Assembly: GCA_903910745.1 (NCBI GenBank)
Contig: CAIWAO010000081.1
Span: 1 to 54,820 of the forward strand
Direction of reading: 5' to 3'
DNA: 54,820 nucleotides
Source of the DNA: an uncultured Burkholderiales bacterium
GTDB lineage: Bacteria; Pseudomonadota; Gammaproteobacteria; Burkholderiales; Burkholderiaceae_C
This document shows, in pieces, positions 42,176 through 50,704 of the stretch (the stretch's first letter is position 1; every line of letters begins with the position of its first letter). The position numbers were made by a program, and so were the translations under genes. The notes below the pieces were generated by a model. That model saw only the letters and a list, made by a program, of their open reading frames with translations, ran no database searches and was not told where the DNA came from.

Positions 42176-43081
42176 TTAAAGTGATTTGATCATCTCTACG
42201 TGCTCAATCCCAGCCTCCTGGAAAAGTGGACCCCTTACCTTGAATCCATTTCTTTCGTAAAAAGATTTAGCTGATGTTTGTGCATGTAGGAACAACACCT
42301 TATCCCCTCTTTGATTCGCTATTTGTTCTAATGCCGTTAATACTTGGGAGCCCCAATTAGCACCTCTCATATCTTTTCTAACAGCCATACGGCCAATTCT
42401 ACTCATCAAAGGGGTATCAAAGGCCTCTGGTTTAATGAGACGAGCAGTCGCTATAGGTAGATTACAAAAATTATATAAAACTGCATGAGTAGACGTTGAA
42501 TCAAAATCGTCCTCTTCTAACTCAGCGGGAACTCCTTGTTCCTTGACAAATATCTCGTGCCTTAGCGAGAGCGCGTCCTGTCTTAATTCATCCCATGATC
42601 CAATTTTTAAACTTGTAATTTCCTTACCTGCTTCAAAATTGTTAAGAATTGATTTGAAATTTTCAGGAATTGCCTTTGAGGTTTGTGTCTTCGGATCTGC
42701 AAAGACATAAATAATCTCACTCTCAACTAAAAGTTCATTTGATCTAAAAATAGCTCCTTTAAAAGTCATTGAGGATCGACCGATTTTGTCGCACCGCAAA
42801 CATACGTGAAGTAAATCGTCCAGTCTTGCAGATGCGTGATATTCGACGCTGGCTTTTTTTACAAAAAGATCACCCTCTAAGATTTCAAGAGTCAGCTCAT
42901 AGGGCATTGCAAGCTTTCGCCAATACTCTGTAACTGAGACATCAAAATAGGTTAAATAATGCGGATTGAAAACAATTTTTTGTAGATCAATTTCTGACCA
43001 CCTGACACGAAGTGGATGATGATGTCTAAATATCGATTTTGATACAGGCGAATTATTGGTTGAGTTCAGTGATGTGTTCAT
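42176..43081 (-). CDS. Fusion of YbgC-type acyl-CoA thioesterase and GNAT acetyltransferase
   Basis: A 301-residue two-domain protein. Residues about 20-150 are a hotdog thioesterase of the YbgC/FadM type (VRWSEIDLQKIVFNPHYLTYFD, with Asp32 at the catalytic position). Residues about 160-301 are a GNAT domain of the ElaA type (LRHEIFVKEQGVP, GRMAVRKDMRGANWGSQVL with the acetyl-CoA loop, and AKSFYERNGF). The halves usually occur as separate proteins. It converges on the small lipoprotein with 14 bases between and is preceded on its own strand by an esterase gene 39 bases upstream, so both are likely read together. Confidence 0.9.
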   Translation of the reverse strand: MNTSLNSTNNSPVSKSIFRHHHPLRVRWSEIDLQKIVFNPHYLTYFDVSVTEYWRKLAMPYELTLEILEGDLFVKKASVEYHASARLDDLLHVCLRCDKIGRSSMTFKGAIFRSNELLVESEIIYVFADPKTQTSKAIPENFKSILNNFEAGKEITSLKIGSWDELRQDALSLRHEIFVKEQGVPAELEEDDFDSTSTHAVLYNFCNLPIATARLIKPEAFDTPLMSRIGRMAVRKDMRGANWGSQVLTALEQIANQRGDKVLFLHAQTSAKSFYERNGFKVRGPLFQEAGIEHVEMIKSL

Positions 43082-43120
43082 TTTGTACTTTGTAGATCTA
43101 TATTATTCACAGAATTTTCT

Positions 43121-44110
43121 TCAAACTAAATTTTTGATAAATGCACATGCATCTGTATGAGCATTTATCGCTTGAGGTATGAAACGGCCCATTTTTATGA
43201 ACCCATGTACGACACCTGCGTAGACCCTGCAAACCGATTTGCAGCCAAGTTCATTTAATATCTCATTCAATGCTAGTCCCTCATCCCTTAGTGGATCACA
43301 CTCTGCCAAGCCAATCCAAGTGGGGGGGAGTAGTTTTAGATAAGGTGAATTTAGGGCTGAAAATCGCCAATCAAACCTATCTTGAATATTTCTAAGGTAT
43401 TGCCCGTAAAAGTATTCAATGGTATCACTCTCCAGTAAATATCCACTCGCGTAATATTGATGAGATTGCATATTTTGTTCAGGAGAACATCCGGGATAAA
43501 AGAGGACTTGTCCTTTTACTTTATATCCTTGGATAGCGGCTTGTTGGGTACAAAAAAGACTGAGAGTTCCTCCAGCACTGTCTCCTCCAATAAATATACG
43601 GTCTGCAGATATATTTAGTTTCTCACAGTTGTCATAGATCCAAGCACATGAAGCCCACGAGTCAAGATGCGCAGTCGGGAATTTAAACTCTGGGGCTAGG
43701 CGATACTCAACACTGAACACACACAATTGAGTCTGAGCAGCAATTTCTTTGCAAAGTATTGAATGGGTTTGTATGCTACCTATGGTGAAACCACCACCGT
43801 GAAAGTAAATTAGAGCACCATTATTTGAGCTATGGTCACATGATTTTTTTGACGTAATAGGAGGTGTAAAAATCTTAATCTCAATAAGTGCTCCATCAAA
43901 TGAGGAGATCTTTATGGTTTCCTCATTAGACATTTGTGGGGAGGTAATTTCAAGAACATCAGCTCCCCTGAGATAAAGCGCCTTTGCATCAAGAGGGTCA
44001 AGTTGATGAAATGGGGGCCTATTGGCTTGTTTCATTTGCGCGAGCACTTTGTGCATCTCACTCGTTAGAGGTGCTGGATCAATGCCTCTGTGAAAACCTA
44101 ATATATTCAT
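43121..44110 (-). CDS. Alpha/beta hydrolase, hormone-sensitive lipase (HSL) family esterase
   Basis: A 329-residue cytoplasmic carboxylesterase. Oxyanion motif HGGG at 104-107 (in IYFHGGGFTIGS), nucleophile Ser178 in GGDSAGG, acid Asp272 in ECDPLRDEG and catalytic His302 in VVHGFIKMG: all members of the triad are in place. There is no signal peptide. The family hydrolyses short-chain esters. It is upstream of the thioesterase-GNAT fusion on the same strand and divergent from the alcohol dehydrogenase, so the 118-base gap to the latter must carry both promoters. Confidence 0.93.
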   Translation of the reverse strand: MNILGFHRGIDPAPLTSEMHKVLAQMKQANRPPFHQLDPLDAKALYLRGADVLEITSPQMSNEETIKISSFDGALIEIKIFTPPITSKKSCDHSSNNGALIYFHGGGFTIGSIQTHSILCKEIAAQTQLCVFSVEYRLAPEFKFPTAHLDSWASCAWIYDNCEKLNISADRIFIGGDSAGGTLSLFCTQQAAIQGYKVKGQVLFYPGCSPEQNMQSHQYYASGYLLESDTIEYFYGQYLRNIQDRFDWRFSALNSPYLKLLPPTWIGLAECDPLRDEGLALNEILNELGCKSVCRVYAGVVHGFIKMGRFIPQAINAHTDACAFIKNLV

Positions 44111-44228
44111 ATCGCTATTTTCACCTATTTAACGATGGGCAATTGCATACCAAAGTTTAGATGATTTTGGATATACTTAATAAGAGCACTCATAATTTTC
44201 ATCATATTTAAATAAAAATCAAACAGCT

Positions 44229-45383
44229 ATGTCTAATATTTTCTACATTACTCAAATACAAATCGAATTTGGTGCACTTTCTTTACTTGCTGAGGAGTGT
44301 AAAAAATATGGTATCGCAAAACCTCTCATTGTGACTGATCAAGGAATTGTCAAAGCCGGCATTTTAGAGAAGGCTATCAAGGCTTTAGAGTCCTTAGATT
44401 CAGTTGTTTTCGATCAAACCCCCTCCAACCCAACTGAGGATGCAGTTAGACAAGCATCCACGCTTTGCAAAAAAATGGGTTGTGATGGTATTGTTGCTTT
44501 GGGCGGTGGGTCCTCAATCGACTGTGCCAAAGGCGTTGCTATTATGGCTACTCATGAAGGCGCCCTTAAAAACTATGCAACGATAGAAGGCGGTTCAATG
44601 AAGATAACCCCTCAAGTACTTCCATTGATAGCCATTCCTACAACTGCGGGAACGGGAAGCGAGGTAGCTAGAGGGGCGATCATCATCGTCGATGATGGGC
44701 GTAAACTAGGTTTTCACTCATGGCACCTTGTTCCCAAGGTTGCCATCCTTGATCCTGAGCTTACGATGGGACTACCCCCTTTGCTTACTGCTGCGACGGG
44801 TATGGATGCGATTGCACACTGTATGGAGACCTTTATGGCACCCCCTTTCAATCCGCCGGCTGATGGAATAGCTTTGGAGGGACTAACTAGAGGTTGGAGT
44901 CATATTGAGCGGGCAACCCAAAACGGTACCGATAAGGAAGCGAGAACCAATATGATGTGTGCATCAATGATGGGTGCAATGGCTTTTCAAAAAGGATTGG
45001 GCTGTGTGCATTCATTGAGCCATAGCTTAGGTGGTGTAAACCCCATGCTCCATCACGGCACCCTCAATGCCGTTTTTCTGCCTTCGGTGTTAACTTTCAA
45101 CGCACAGGCTGAATCAATGGTTAAAGAGAACAAGCTAATCCGTCTAGCCACTGCAATGGGTCTCTCTCTAACTCACAGCAACCAAGCACTCGAGCAAATC
45201 ATTAAAGCAATAAAAGAGATGAATGCTAGATTGGGATTACCTAAGGGGCTTCAGGAAATGGGGGTAAACAGCGATTTATTTGAAAAAATAATCGATGGTG
45301 CAATGGCCGATCACTGCCATAAAACAAACCCAAGAATAGCCTCTAGGTCTGATTATCAAAAAATGTTAGCTGAATCTATGTGA
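44229..45383 (+). CDS. Iron-type (group III) alcohol dehydrogenase
   Basis: A 384-residue NAD(P)-dependent dehydrogenase. The N-terminal nucleotide domain has ALGGGSSIDCAKG (about 90-102) and IPTTAGTGSEVARGA. The metal ligands are Asp193 and His197 (ATGMDAIAHCME), His261 (GCVHSLSHSLGG) and His275 or His276 (LHHGTLNA). The family interconverts alcohols and aldehydes or ketones; the substrate is not evident. Its own transcription unit is divergent from the esterase. It converges on the giant repeat-protein gene with 40 bases between and no recognisable terminator hairpin. Confidence 0.94.
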   Translation: MSNIFYITQIQIEFGALSLLAEECKKYGIAKPLIVTDQGIVKAGILEKAIKALESLDSVVFDQTPSNPTEDAVRQASTLCKKMGCDGIVALGGGSSIDCAKGVAIMATHEGALKNYATIEGGSMKITPQVLPLIAIPTTAGTGSEVARGAIIIVDDGRKLGFHSWHLVPKVAILDPELTMGLPPLLTAATGMDAIAHCMETFMAPPFNPPADGIALEGLTRGWSHIERATQNGTDKEARTNMMCASMMGAMAFQKGLGCVHSLSHSLGGVNPMLHHGTLNAVFLPSVLTFNAQAESMVKENKLIRLATAMGLSLTHSNQALEQIIKAIKEMNARLGLPKGLQEMGVNSDLFEKIIDGAMADHCHKTNPRIASRSDYQKMLAESM

Positions 45384-45423
45384 TCTAAAGTATTGTGTTT
45401 ACGGCCCATACCTACCTAACAAA

Positions 45424-48400
45424 TCAAGATTTTTGATTAGTTACTGTACTTAATGCATTTAAATTTACTTCGTTTGCATTTGGTTTGCTAACCGTGTTGG
45501 TGATTCCGGGGGGAACTACTGCAGAATTTATTAAACCGCTCGTTGGCAGGTTTGATTCTGATCCTCCCCCACTTTGAGAAACCAACGCGGAAGAGCTAAA
45601 ACCGTATTTGTTAATGGTTTGAGTTAGAAGTTGCGACAAACTGTCAGAAACAGAGGGCATTTGTTGTTGGGGTACGTTATATAAAACTGTACCAGAACCA
45701 GAGCCAGAGTTAGCAGAGAAGTTGGAAGCATATGAATTCAATGCAACGGTCATCTGCGCTGTAGAAGCCTCTGTACCAGAAGCACTTGCGAACCAAACAT
45801 CGGCCATTTGGTGCGATCCGCCGTCGTTCGTCGTGAATGATGACATCAAACCAATGGTGTTACCGTTATCGGCTATATTCACTTGGGTTGCATTTAAATT
45901 TAACGATTTGATATTGAGTTCAGCAAGTGTGTACAAAGTCCCAGTGGGTGTTCCACTGTTAGACCCCGTAGCAACCCAAACTTCTAATTCGTTAAATAAG
46001 GGATCACTAGAGGAAATTTCAGTAGCAGTCGCAGAGGTGAATGCCGAAAGCGCTGCGAATCCGTTGGCTGCAGTTTGTTTAAATTCAGAATTTGGTAATT
46101 GGGTAGCATTGCCAAAGAGCTCAGAACCGTTTGTAATTGTTTTTGCATCTTTTGAGACCCTAACAAGAAAACCTTCCCCTGGGGTAATCCATCCAACACT
46201 TGTAGCTTCACCGGTATTTCCAAGGTCAAAGCTTACGCCTGACTTTCCTATTTGCTGTGTTTTTATACCGGCATCTACTTCTTTGGAGGTCAAAACGTTA
46301 AAAGCAGCACCATATAAATTGGATACATTAGAGGTCGTGTAAGCTTCAACTCCACTTAAATCTAAGACTATGGGGGTTAGAGTTTTAAGATACGAAACTT
46401 CTTGTGATGTAAATGCGCCAAGTTGGCTTGAGGTTAGGCTTTTTAACTGAGCATCAGTGAATCCCTTAATAGAACTTGGACTCAGAGCTGCAAAATTTTC
46501 AGTACTAAGTAAATCCAACTGTGTGCTGGTTAACGTATTGAGTTGTGTTGAGGTTAAGCCACTGGCCGCATCTGTTGATAATGCTGTGAGTGCATTGGAA
46601 GTAAGTGAGGCGATTTGGTTTGTAGTCATGGCGCTCAATTGAGTGCCTTTTAGAACTACATAACTTGAACTTTTAATTCCTGAGAGTTGCAAAGGAGTTA
46701 GGGCAGTAATATCACTAGAAGTTATTGCTTGGAACTGATCTGTGCTTAATGAGTTTAAAAGTAAAGTCGACATCACAGCTATATCAGGCGAGGAGATAAA
46801 GGGAATTTGCTTTTTGGGGTTAAGTCCAATAATGTTGGATGAAGTCAACCCTGCAATTTGAGTCGTTCTAAGATTAGATAAAGCAGTTGATGAAAGTGCT
46901 CCAATCTGATCAGAAGTCATCTGTGAAAGCTGAGCAATTGAGAGCCCTTGAATTTGAACCGCGGTGAGTGTTCCAATTGAGATTGTCGACAATGAGTTAA
47001 TCTGATTTTGAATGAGTGAACGTATTTGTCCTGAACTGATGTTTGAGAACTGGGTTTTAGATAGTTGACTCAACTGATAAGTATTTAAATTTGCAATTTG
47101 TTGCGTTGTAAGAGCGCTGATGCTAAGAGTACTTAAACTTCGCAATAAAGAGGATTTTAATGAGTTAAGCTGAACAGTAGAAAGCCCTATGATCTGAGTA
47201 GTTGTTAGGTTCGTAATATCTGCAACGTTCATCGCATTAAATGTATCTGTAGCAAATGCATTTAGTTGAGCAGTGGTTAAAAATGATATTTGGTCCGCAG
47301 AAATACCTGCGATCTGATTGCTGGATAAACCTGTAATCCCATTAACTGACAGGGATTTGATTTGAGCGGAATTAAAGATTGAGAAACTCGCGCCACTAAG
47401 TGAGTTAATGAACTGAGTGCTCAAGCCTGCTAACTGATTGCTGGTTAGATGAGCTAAATTTGAGCTGGGAAATTGAGATATATTTTTTGTGGATATGTTG
47501 TTAAGTTGCTCAAATGTTAAGCCAATGATTTGAGCTGTAGTGAGTTCCTGGAAAATTGAACTACTCAAAGTTGAAATGACCGAGCTATTCAAGGCTGAAA
47601 TTTGTTTAGACGTTAGACTCGTGAACTGAGATGAGTTGAGAGCAGAAATAGTTTTCGAATCTAATTGTGTAATCTGATATGTTGAAAGTGAAATTAGTTT
47701 ACTATTTCCAAGCAAGCTCAAATTACTTGTCGTCAATTGACCAATTTGATTTCCGCTAAGACCTTGTAACTGAACAGTATTTAGTGCATCAAATTGAACC
47801 GAGGCAAGGGTGGAAAGTTGCTGCGAATTTAGCCCCTGTAACTGAGTTGCACTCAGACCGCTTATAGCCACAGAATTTATTGCCGCTATGCTATCTGTAC
47901 CCAGCAGTGATAATTCAGATGCATCTAAGCCAGTAATCTGTTTAGAGGTTAACAAACTATAAAATTCAGTTCCAAGAGTTGCGCCTTGTAAATTTACACT
48001 GTTTTGTAAAATATTGATTTGCGATGAGCTTAGGGCTTTAATTTGAGAGGATGTAAATGCTTTGAAATCTGCGGAAGCAAGTCCCATTATTTGACTTGTT
48101 GTTAACGCTCCTATTCCATTAGACACAATGCGATTGAAACTATCCGTACTGAGCATACCAAGTTGCAGAGTCGTCAATCCCTTAATCGCCACGGAACTCA
48201 ACGAAGCAATGTTCATTGATGTTATTGAGCTAAATTCCTCAGTTGTTAGCGCAGAAACCTGTGAGCTTTGAAGTTGACCTAGCGCATTATTAGTCAATGC
48301 TGCAAAATTAGCGCTTCCAAGCATCTTGATCTGTTCAAGATTAAAAAAGGGAAGCTGAAATGAAGTTATAGCGGCGGCTTGATTTGTACTCAGTAAAGAA

Positions 48401-50604
48401 ACGTTAGAAGGTGTTAATACTGAAATTTGTAATGTGCTCAATGCAGCAATTTGTTTGCTCGTTAATTCAACTAAAACTGCTGAAGCAAGGGCCTTAATTT
48501 GTTGTGATGAGATAGCCGAAATTGAGCTTGTTTTAAGACTCTGGATTGCATCACTCATTAGTGCATTTAATGCCTCATTACTAAGACCGGCAGCAGCTGT
48601 TGAATTGATACCACCTACTTGGTATCCCGATAGTAAGCTAAAGTCAATAGTAGATAAACTTGCAATTTGTTGACTTGTTAGGCTATTAATTGCCTCACTT
48701 GTTAATGATTGAATTTGCTCAGAGCCAATAGCCTTAAGTTGTCCAGTACTCATGCCAGATATTTGAGCTGAACCAAGGGCGTTTATTTGATTTGGAGTTA
48801 ATGCAGATATATTAAAAGTTTTAAGATATGCGATTTGGTTTGAACTCAAAACCTTGATTTGAGAATATGATAACTTTGTGATCGTGTCTGTTTGTAGTCC
48901 GGCGATTTGTAGAGAAGTTAAATATGCAATCTGATTGCTTGAAATACCATTTATTTGTGAGGAGCTCAGGGTCTTGAGTTGCAAGTTTGACATCGCTGCC
49001 ATGTCAGCTGGAGTTAAGCTACTAATCTGAGAAGAGGTAAGTCCAGTAATGTTATCTGTATTTAATCCTTGTATTTGAGCAGTTTTAAATGCATTAATTG
49101 CACTCAGTGATAAGTTAGCGATTTGCGATGATGTCATTGCTCCTAGTTGACTTACCGTGAATCCTTGTAATTGATTTCCACTGATTTCTCCGATCATAAC
49201 GGAGGTAAGGGATTGAATTTGATTTAAATTTAAGCCCACAATTTGTGTTGAAGTGAGGCTTTGAAACTGGGAAGGTTTAAGCGAATTTAATTGTGATGAA
49301 AAGATCCCATTTAACTGATTGGATGACAGTTGCGAAATTTGGGTGTTGGTAAGATATTGAAGTTGTTTGGTTTGTAAATTGTTTAATTGAAACGCTGAAA
49401 GACCTTGGATTTGATTGCTCGTCAAGGCTTGAAAATCCATTAAATTGATTGCATTTAATGTGGCAGTATTTAATGAATTTAGCTGTTGAGTGGTAAAAAA
49501 TATAATTTGTGATGTGTCAAAAGCTTGTATTTGACGAGTGTTTAGACCCTGGACTCCTGCGGTTGAAAGTGCTTTTATTTGATCAGAGCTGAGCAAAGAG
49601 AGTTGCGTATTTGTTGTAGCTGCGATTGCTTTTGAACTAAATGCCGCAATTTGGTTGGTCGTCAGTTGTACCCAGTCTAATAAGGGGATTAAGCTGATGT
49701 TTGATGTACTCATCACAGATAACTGATCGTAAGTTAATCCTTTGATTTGAGTGACACCAATTTCTTGCAATCTTGCACTACTGAGATTTGAGATGACTGA
49801 GGCGTTTAGTGCTGAGATTTGATTGGATGATAAATATTGAATCTGTTCTGAGGAGAGTTTTGAAAAAGTATAGGAGCTTAGTTGTGAAATTTGACTGCTA
49901 CTTAGCTTTGATATGTCGTTTCCACTTAATCCGCTCAGTGCTACTGTAGTAAGTTGAGAGATTTGGTCACCGCTTAGTCCAGTAACTTGATATGAAGTTA
50001 GGTTTCTAACCTGGTTTGCTGTCAAGCTGGATATCACAGAACTTGTCAATCCACTCAATTGGGTGCTTGAAATTGCTTGTAAAGCAAGAGGCGATAAGGC
50101 GGTAAAAGAATCAGTTGTGATCGTTGATAATGCTGCCGCAGTTAATCCAGAAGTTTGTTTTGATGTTAATGAAGAAAAGTTTGATGTGCTTAGAGACACC
50201 CCCTTAGATAGCTCACTAAATAATAGTGAATTGAACTGTGAACTTGATAGAGACTGCAGTTGTGGTGCAGTCATGGATGCAACCAAACCCGTTGTCAATG
50301 AGTTAATTTGTGCGCTAGTAAGAACAGCAATTCCGGACGTATTTATATTAATAAATTCATCGGTTGTAAGGTTTTGTAGCTGCGTGCTTGTAAGTCCTTG
50401 AATACCATCGGTACTTAAATATCCAAACTGTTTGGGAGACAACGAACCAAGCGCACTCGTGGTTATTCCTGCAACTGCACTTGATGTAAGTGAATTGATC
50501 GCAGAAGACGAGAGGCTTGAAAGACTCCCTGTCGGTAATAAATTGACGATGCTTGTTGGCATTGAGTTGTAACTATTAATGTGTGTTGACTTGCGAAGGC
50601 GCAA
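45424..50604 (-). CDS. Giant octapeptide-repeat protein with C-terminal secreted-protein module
   Basis: A 1,726-residue product read from TTG at 50604 (an ATG at 50562 would shorten it by 14 residues; neither has a clear Shine-Dalgarno). There is no Sec signal peptide or membrane segment, and I see no cysteine. Residues 32-1406 are about 169 tandem octads of consensus [ST]-[ST]-x-Q-[IL]-x-x-L, rich in Ser, Thr, Gln, Leu and Ile and poor in charge. Residues about 1409-1610 are a module known from large proteobacterial proteins linked to type I secretion and calcium binding (SFDLGNTGEATSVGWITPG, ITNGSELFGNA, LFNELEVWVATG, MADVWF). The last 110 residues are Ser/Asn-rich. Export by a type I system and a surface or extracellular role are inferences; no secretion genes are in the window. 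Confidence 0.85.
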   Translation of the reverse strand: MRLRKSTHINSYNSMPTSIVNLLPTGSLSSLSSSAINSLTSSAVAGITTSALGSLSPKQFGYLSTDGIQGLTSTQLQNLTTDEFININTSGIAVLTSAQINSLTTGLVASMTAPQLQSLSSSQFNSLLFSELSKGVSLSTSNFSSLTSKQTSGLTAAALSTITTDSFTALSPLALQAISSTQLSGLTSSVISSLTANQVRNLTSYQVTGLSGDQISQLTTVALSGLSGNDISKLSSSQISQLSSYTFSKLSSEQIQYLSSNQISALNASVISNLSSARLQEIGVTQIKGLTYDQLSVMSTSNISLIPLLDWVQLTTNQIAAFSSKAIAATTNTQLSLLSSDQIKALSTAGVQGLNTRQIQAFDTSQIIFFTTQQLNSLNTATLNAINLMDFQALTSNQIQGLSAFQLNNLQTKQLQYLTNTQISQLSSNQLNGIFSSQLNSLKPSQFQSLTSTQIVGLNLNQIQSLTSVMIGEISGNQLQGFTVSQLGAMTSSQIANLSLSAINAFKTAQIQGLNTDNITGLTSSQISSLTPADMAAMSNLQLKTLSSSQINGISSNQIAYLTSLQIAGLQTDTITKLSYSQIKVLSSNQIAYLKTFNISALTPNQINALGSAQISGMSTGQLKAIGSEQIQSLTSEAINSLTSQQIASLSTIDFSLLSGYQVGGINSTAAAGLSNEALNALMSDAIQSLKTSSISAISSQQIKALASAVLVELTSKQIAALSTLQISVLTPSNVSLLSTNQAAAITSFQLPFFNLEQIKMLGSANFAALTNNALGQLQSSQVSALTTEEFSSITSMNIASLSSVAIKGLTTLQLGMLSTDSFNRIVSNGIGALTTSQIMGLASADFKAFTSSQIKALSSSQINILQNSVNLQGATLGTEFYSLLTSKQITGLDASELSLLGTDSIAAINSVAISGLSATQLQGLNSQQLSTLASVQFDALNTVQLQGLSGNQIGQLTTSNLSLLGNSKLISLSTYQITQLDSKTISALNSSQFTSLTSKQISALNSSVISTLSSSIFQELTTAQIIGLTFEQLNNISTKNISQFPSSNLAHLTSNQLAGLSTQFINSLSGASFSIFNSAQIKSLSVNGITGLSSNQIAGISADQISFLTTAQLNAFATDTFNAMNVADITNLTTTQIIGLSTVQLNSLKSSLLRSLSTLSISALTTQQIANLNTYQLSQLSKTQFSNISSGQIRSLIQNQINSLSTISIGTLTAVQIQGLSIAQLSQMTSDQIGALSSTALSNLRTTQIAGLTSSNIIGLNPKKQIPFISSPDIAVMSTLLLNSLSTDQFQAITSSDITALTPLQLSGIKSSSYVVLKGTQLSAMTTNQIASLTSNALTALSTDAASGLTSTQLNTLTSTQLDLLSTENFAALSPSSIKGFTDAQLKSLTSSQLGAFTSQEVSYLKTLTPIVLDLSGVEAYTTSNVSNLYGAAFNVLTSKEVDAGIKTQQIGKSGVSFDLGNTGEATSVGWITPGEGFLVRVSKDAKTITNGSELFGNATQLPNSEFKQTAANGFAALSAFTSATATEISSSDPLFNELEVWVATGSNSGTPTGTLYTLAELNIKSLNLNATQVNIADNGNTIGLMSSFTTNDGGSHQMADVWFASASGTEASTAQMTVALNSYASNFSANSGSGSGTVLYNVPQQQMPSVSDSLSQLLTQTINKYGFSSSALVSQSGGGSESNLPTSGLINSAVVPPGITNTVSKPNANEVNLNALSTVTNQKS
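46387..48294 (-). repeat. Octad super-repeat B (residues 771-1406 of the giant protein)
   Basis: About 78 units that follow copy A without interruption. Unit 13 (residues 867-885) is again nineteen residues long, and units 1-60 align with units 1-60 of copy A at a constant offset of 739 residues. Unit 61 has nine residues, which shifts the offset by one. Copy B is shorter than A, ending where the C-terminal module begins. Confidence 0.8.
48295..50511 (-). repeat. Octad super-repeat A (residues 32-770 of the giant protein)
   Basis: Ninety-one consecutive units, ninety of eight residues and one of nineteen (unit 13, residues 128-146). Unit examples: SSSQISQL, SSNQIAYL, TSQQIASL. The DNA period is 24 bases, but the units are diverged at nucleotide level, so this is an old coding repeat, not a fresh microsatellite. 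Confidence 0.85.
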
Positions 50605-50652
50605 AGTACCACATTAGGTATATCGACTCAAAAGCTAAATTCTTGAGTGATA

Positions 50653-50688
50653 TTTATAATTAAAGATTTCAAATAGACCAATTGCCAA
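50653..50688 (-). promoter_or_regulatory. Candidate promoter of the giant repeat-protein gene
   Basis: On the minus strand TTGGCA (50683-50688) is followed after 18 bases by TTTAAT (50659-50664), with a second possible -10, TATAAA, directly next (50653-50658). It lies in the 100-base gap after ygfZ, about 50 bases before the TTG start, so the gene can be transcribed independently of ygfZ. Confidence 0.35.
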
Positions 50689-50704
50689 ATGTAATACCAA
50701 ATAA

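Noticed and set aside
45722-46342. A 206-codon open frame on the plus strand opposite the giant repeat protein
   Set aside because: It mirrors the codon pattern of the minus-strand gene; several other long antisense frames occur over the same gene, and none has a plausible start site or family.
46387-50511. CRISPR-like regular spacing (24-base period)
   Set aside because: The units are continuous with no spacers, diverge in sequence, and stay in one reading frame across more than 4 kb; it is a coding repeat.
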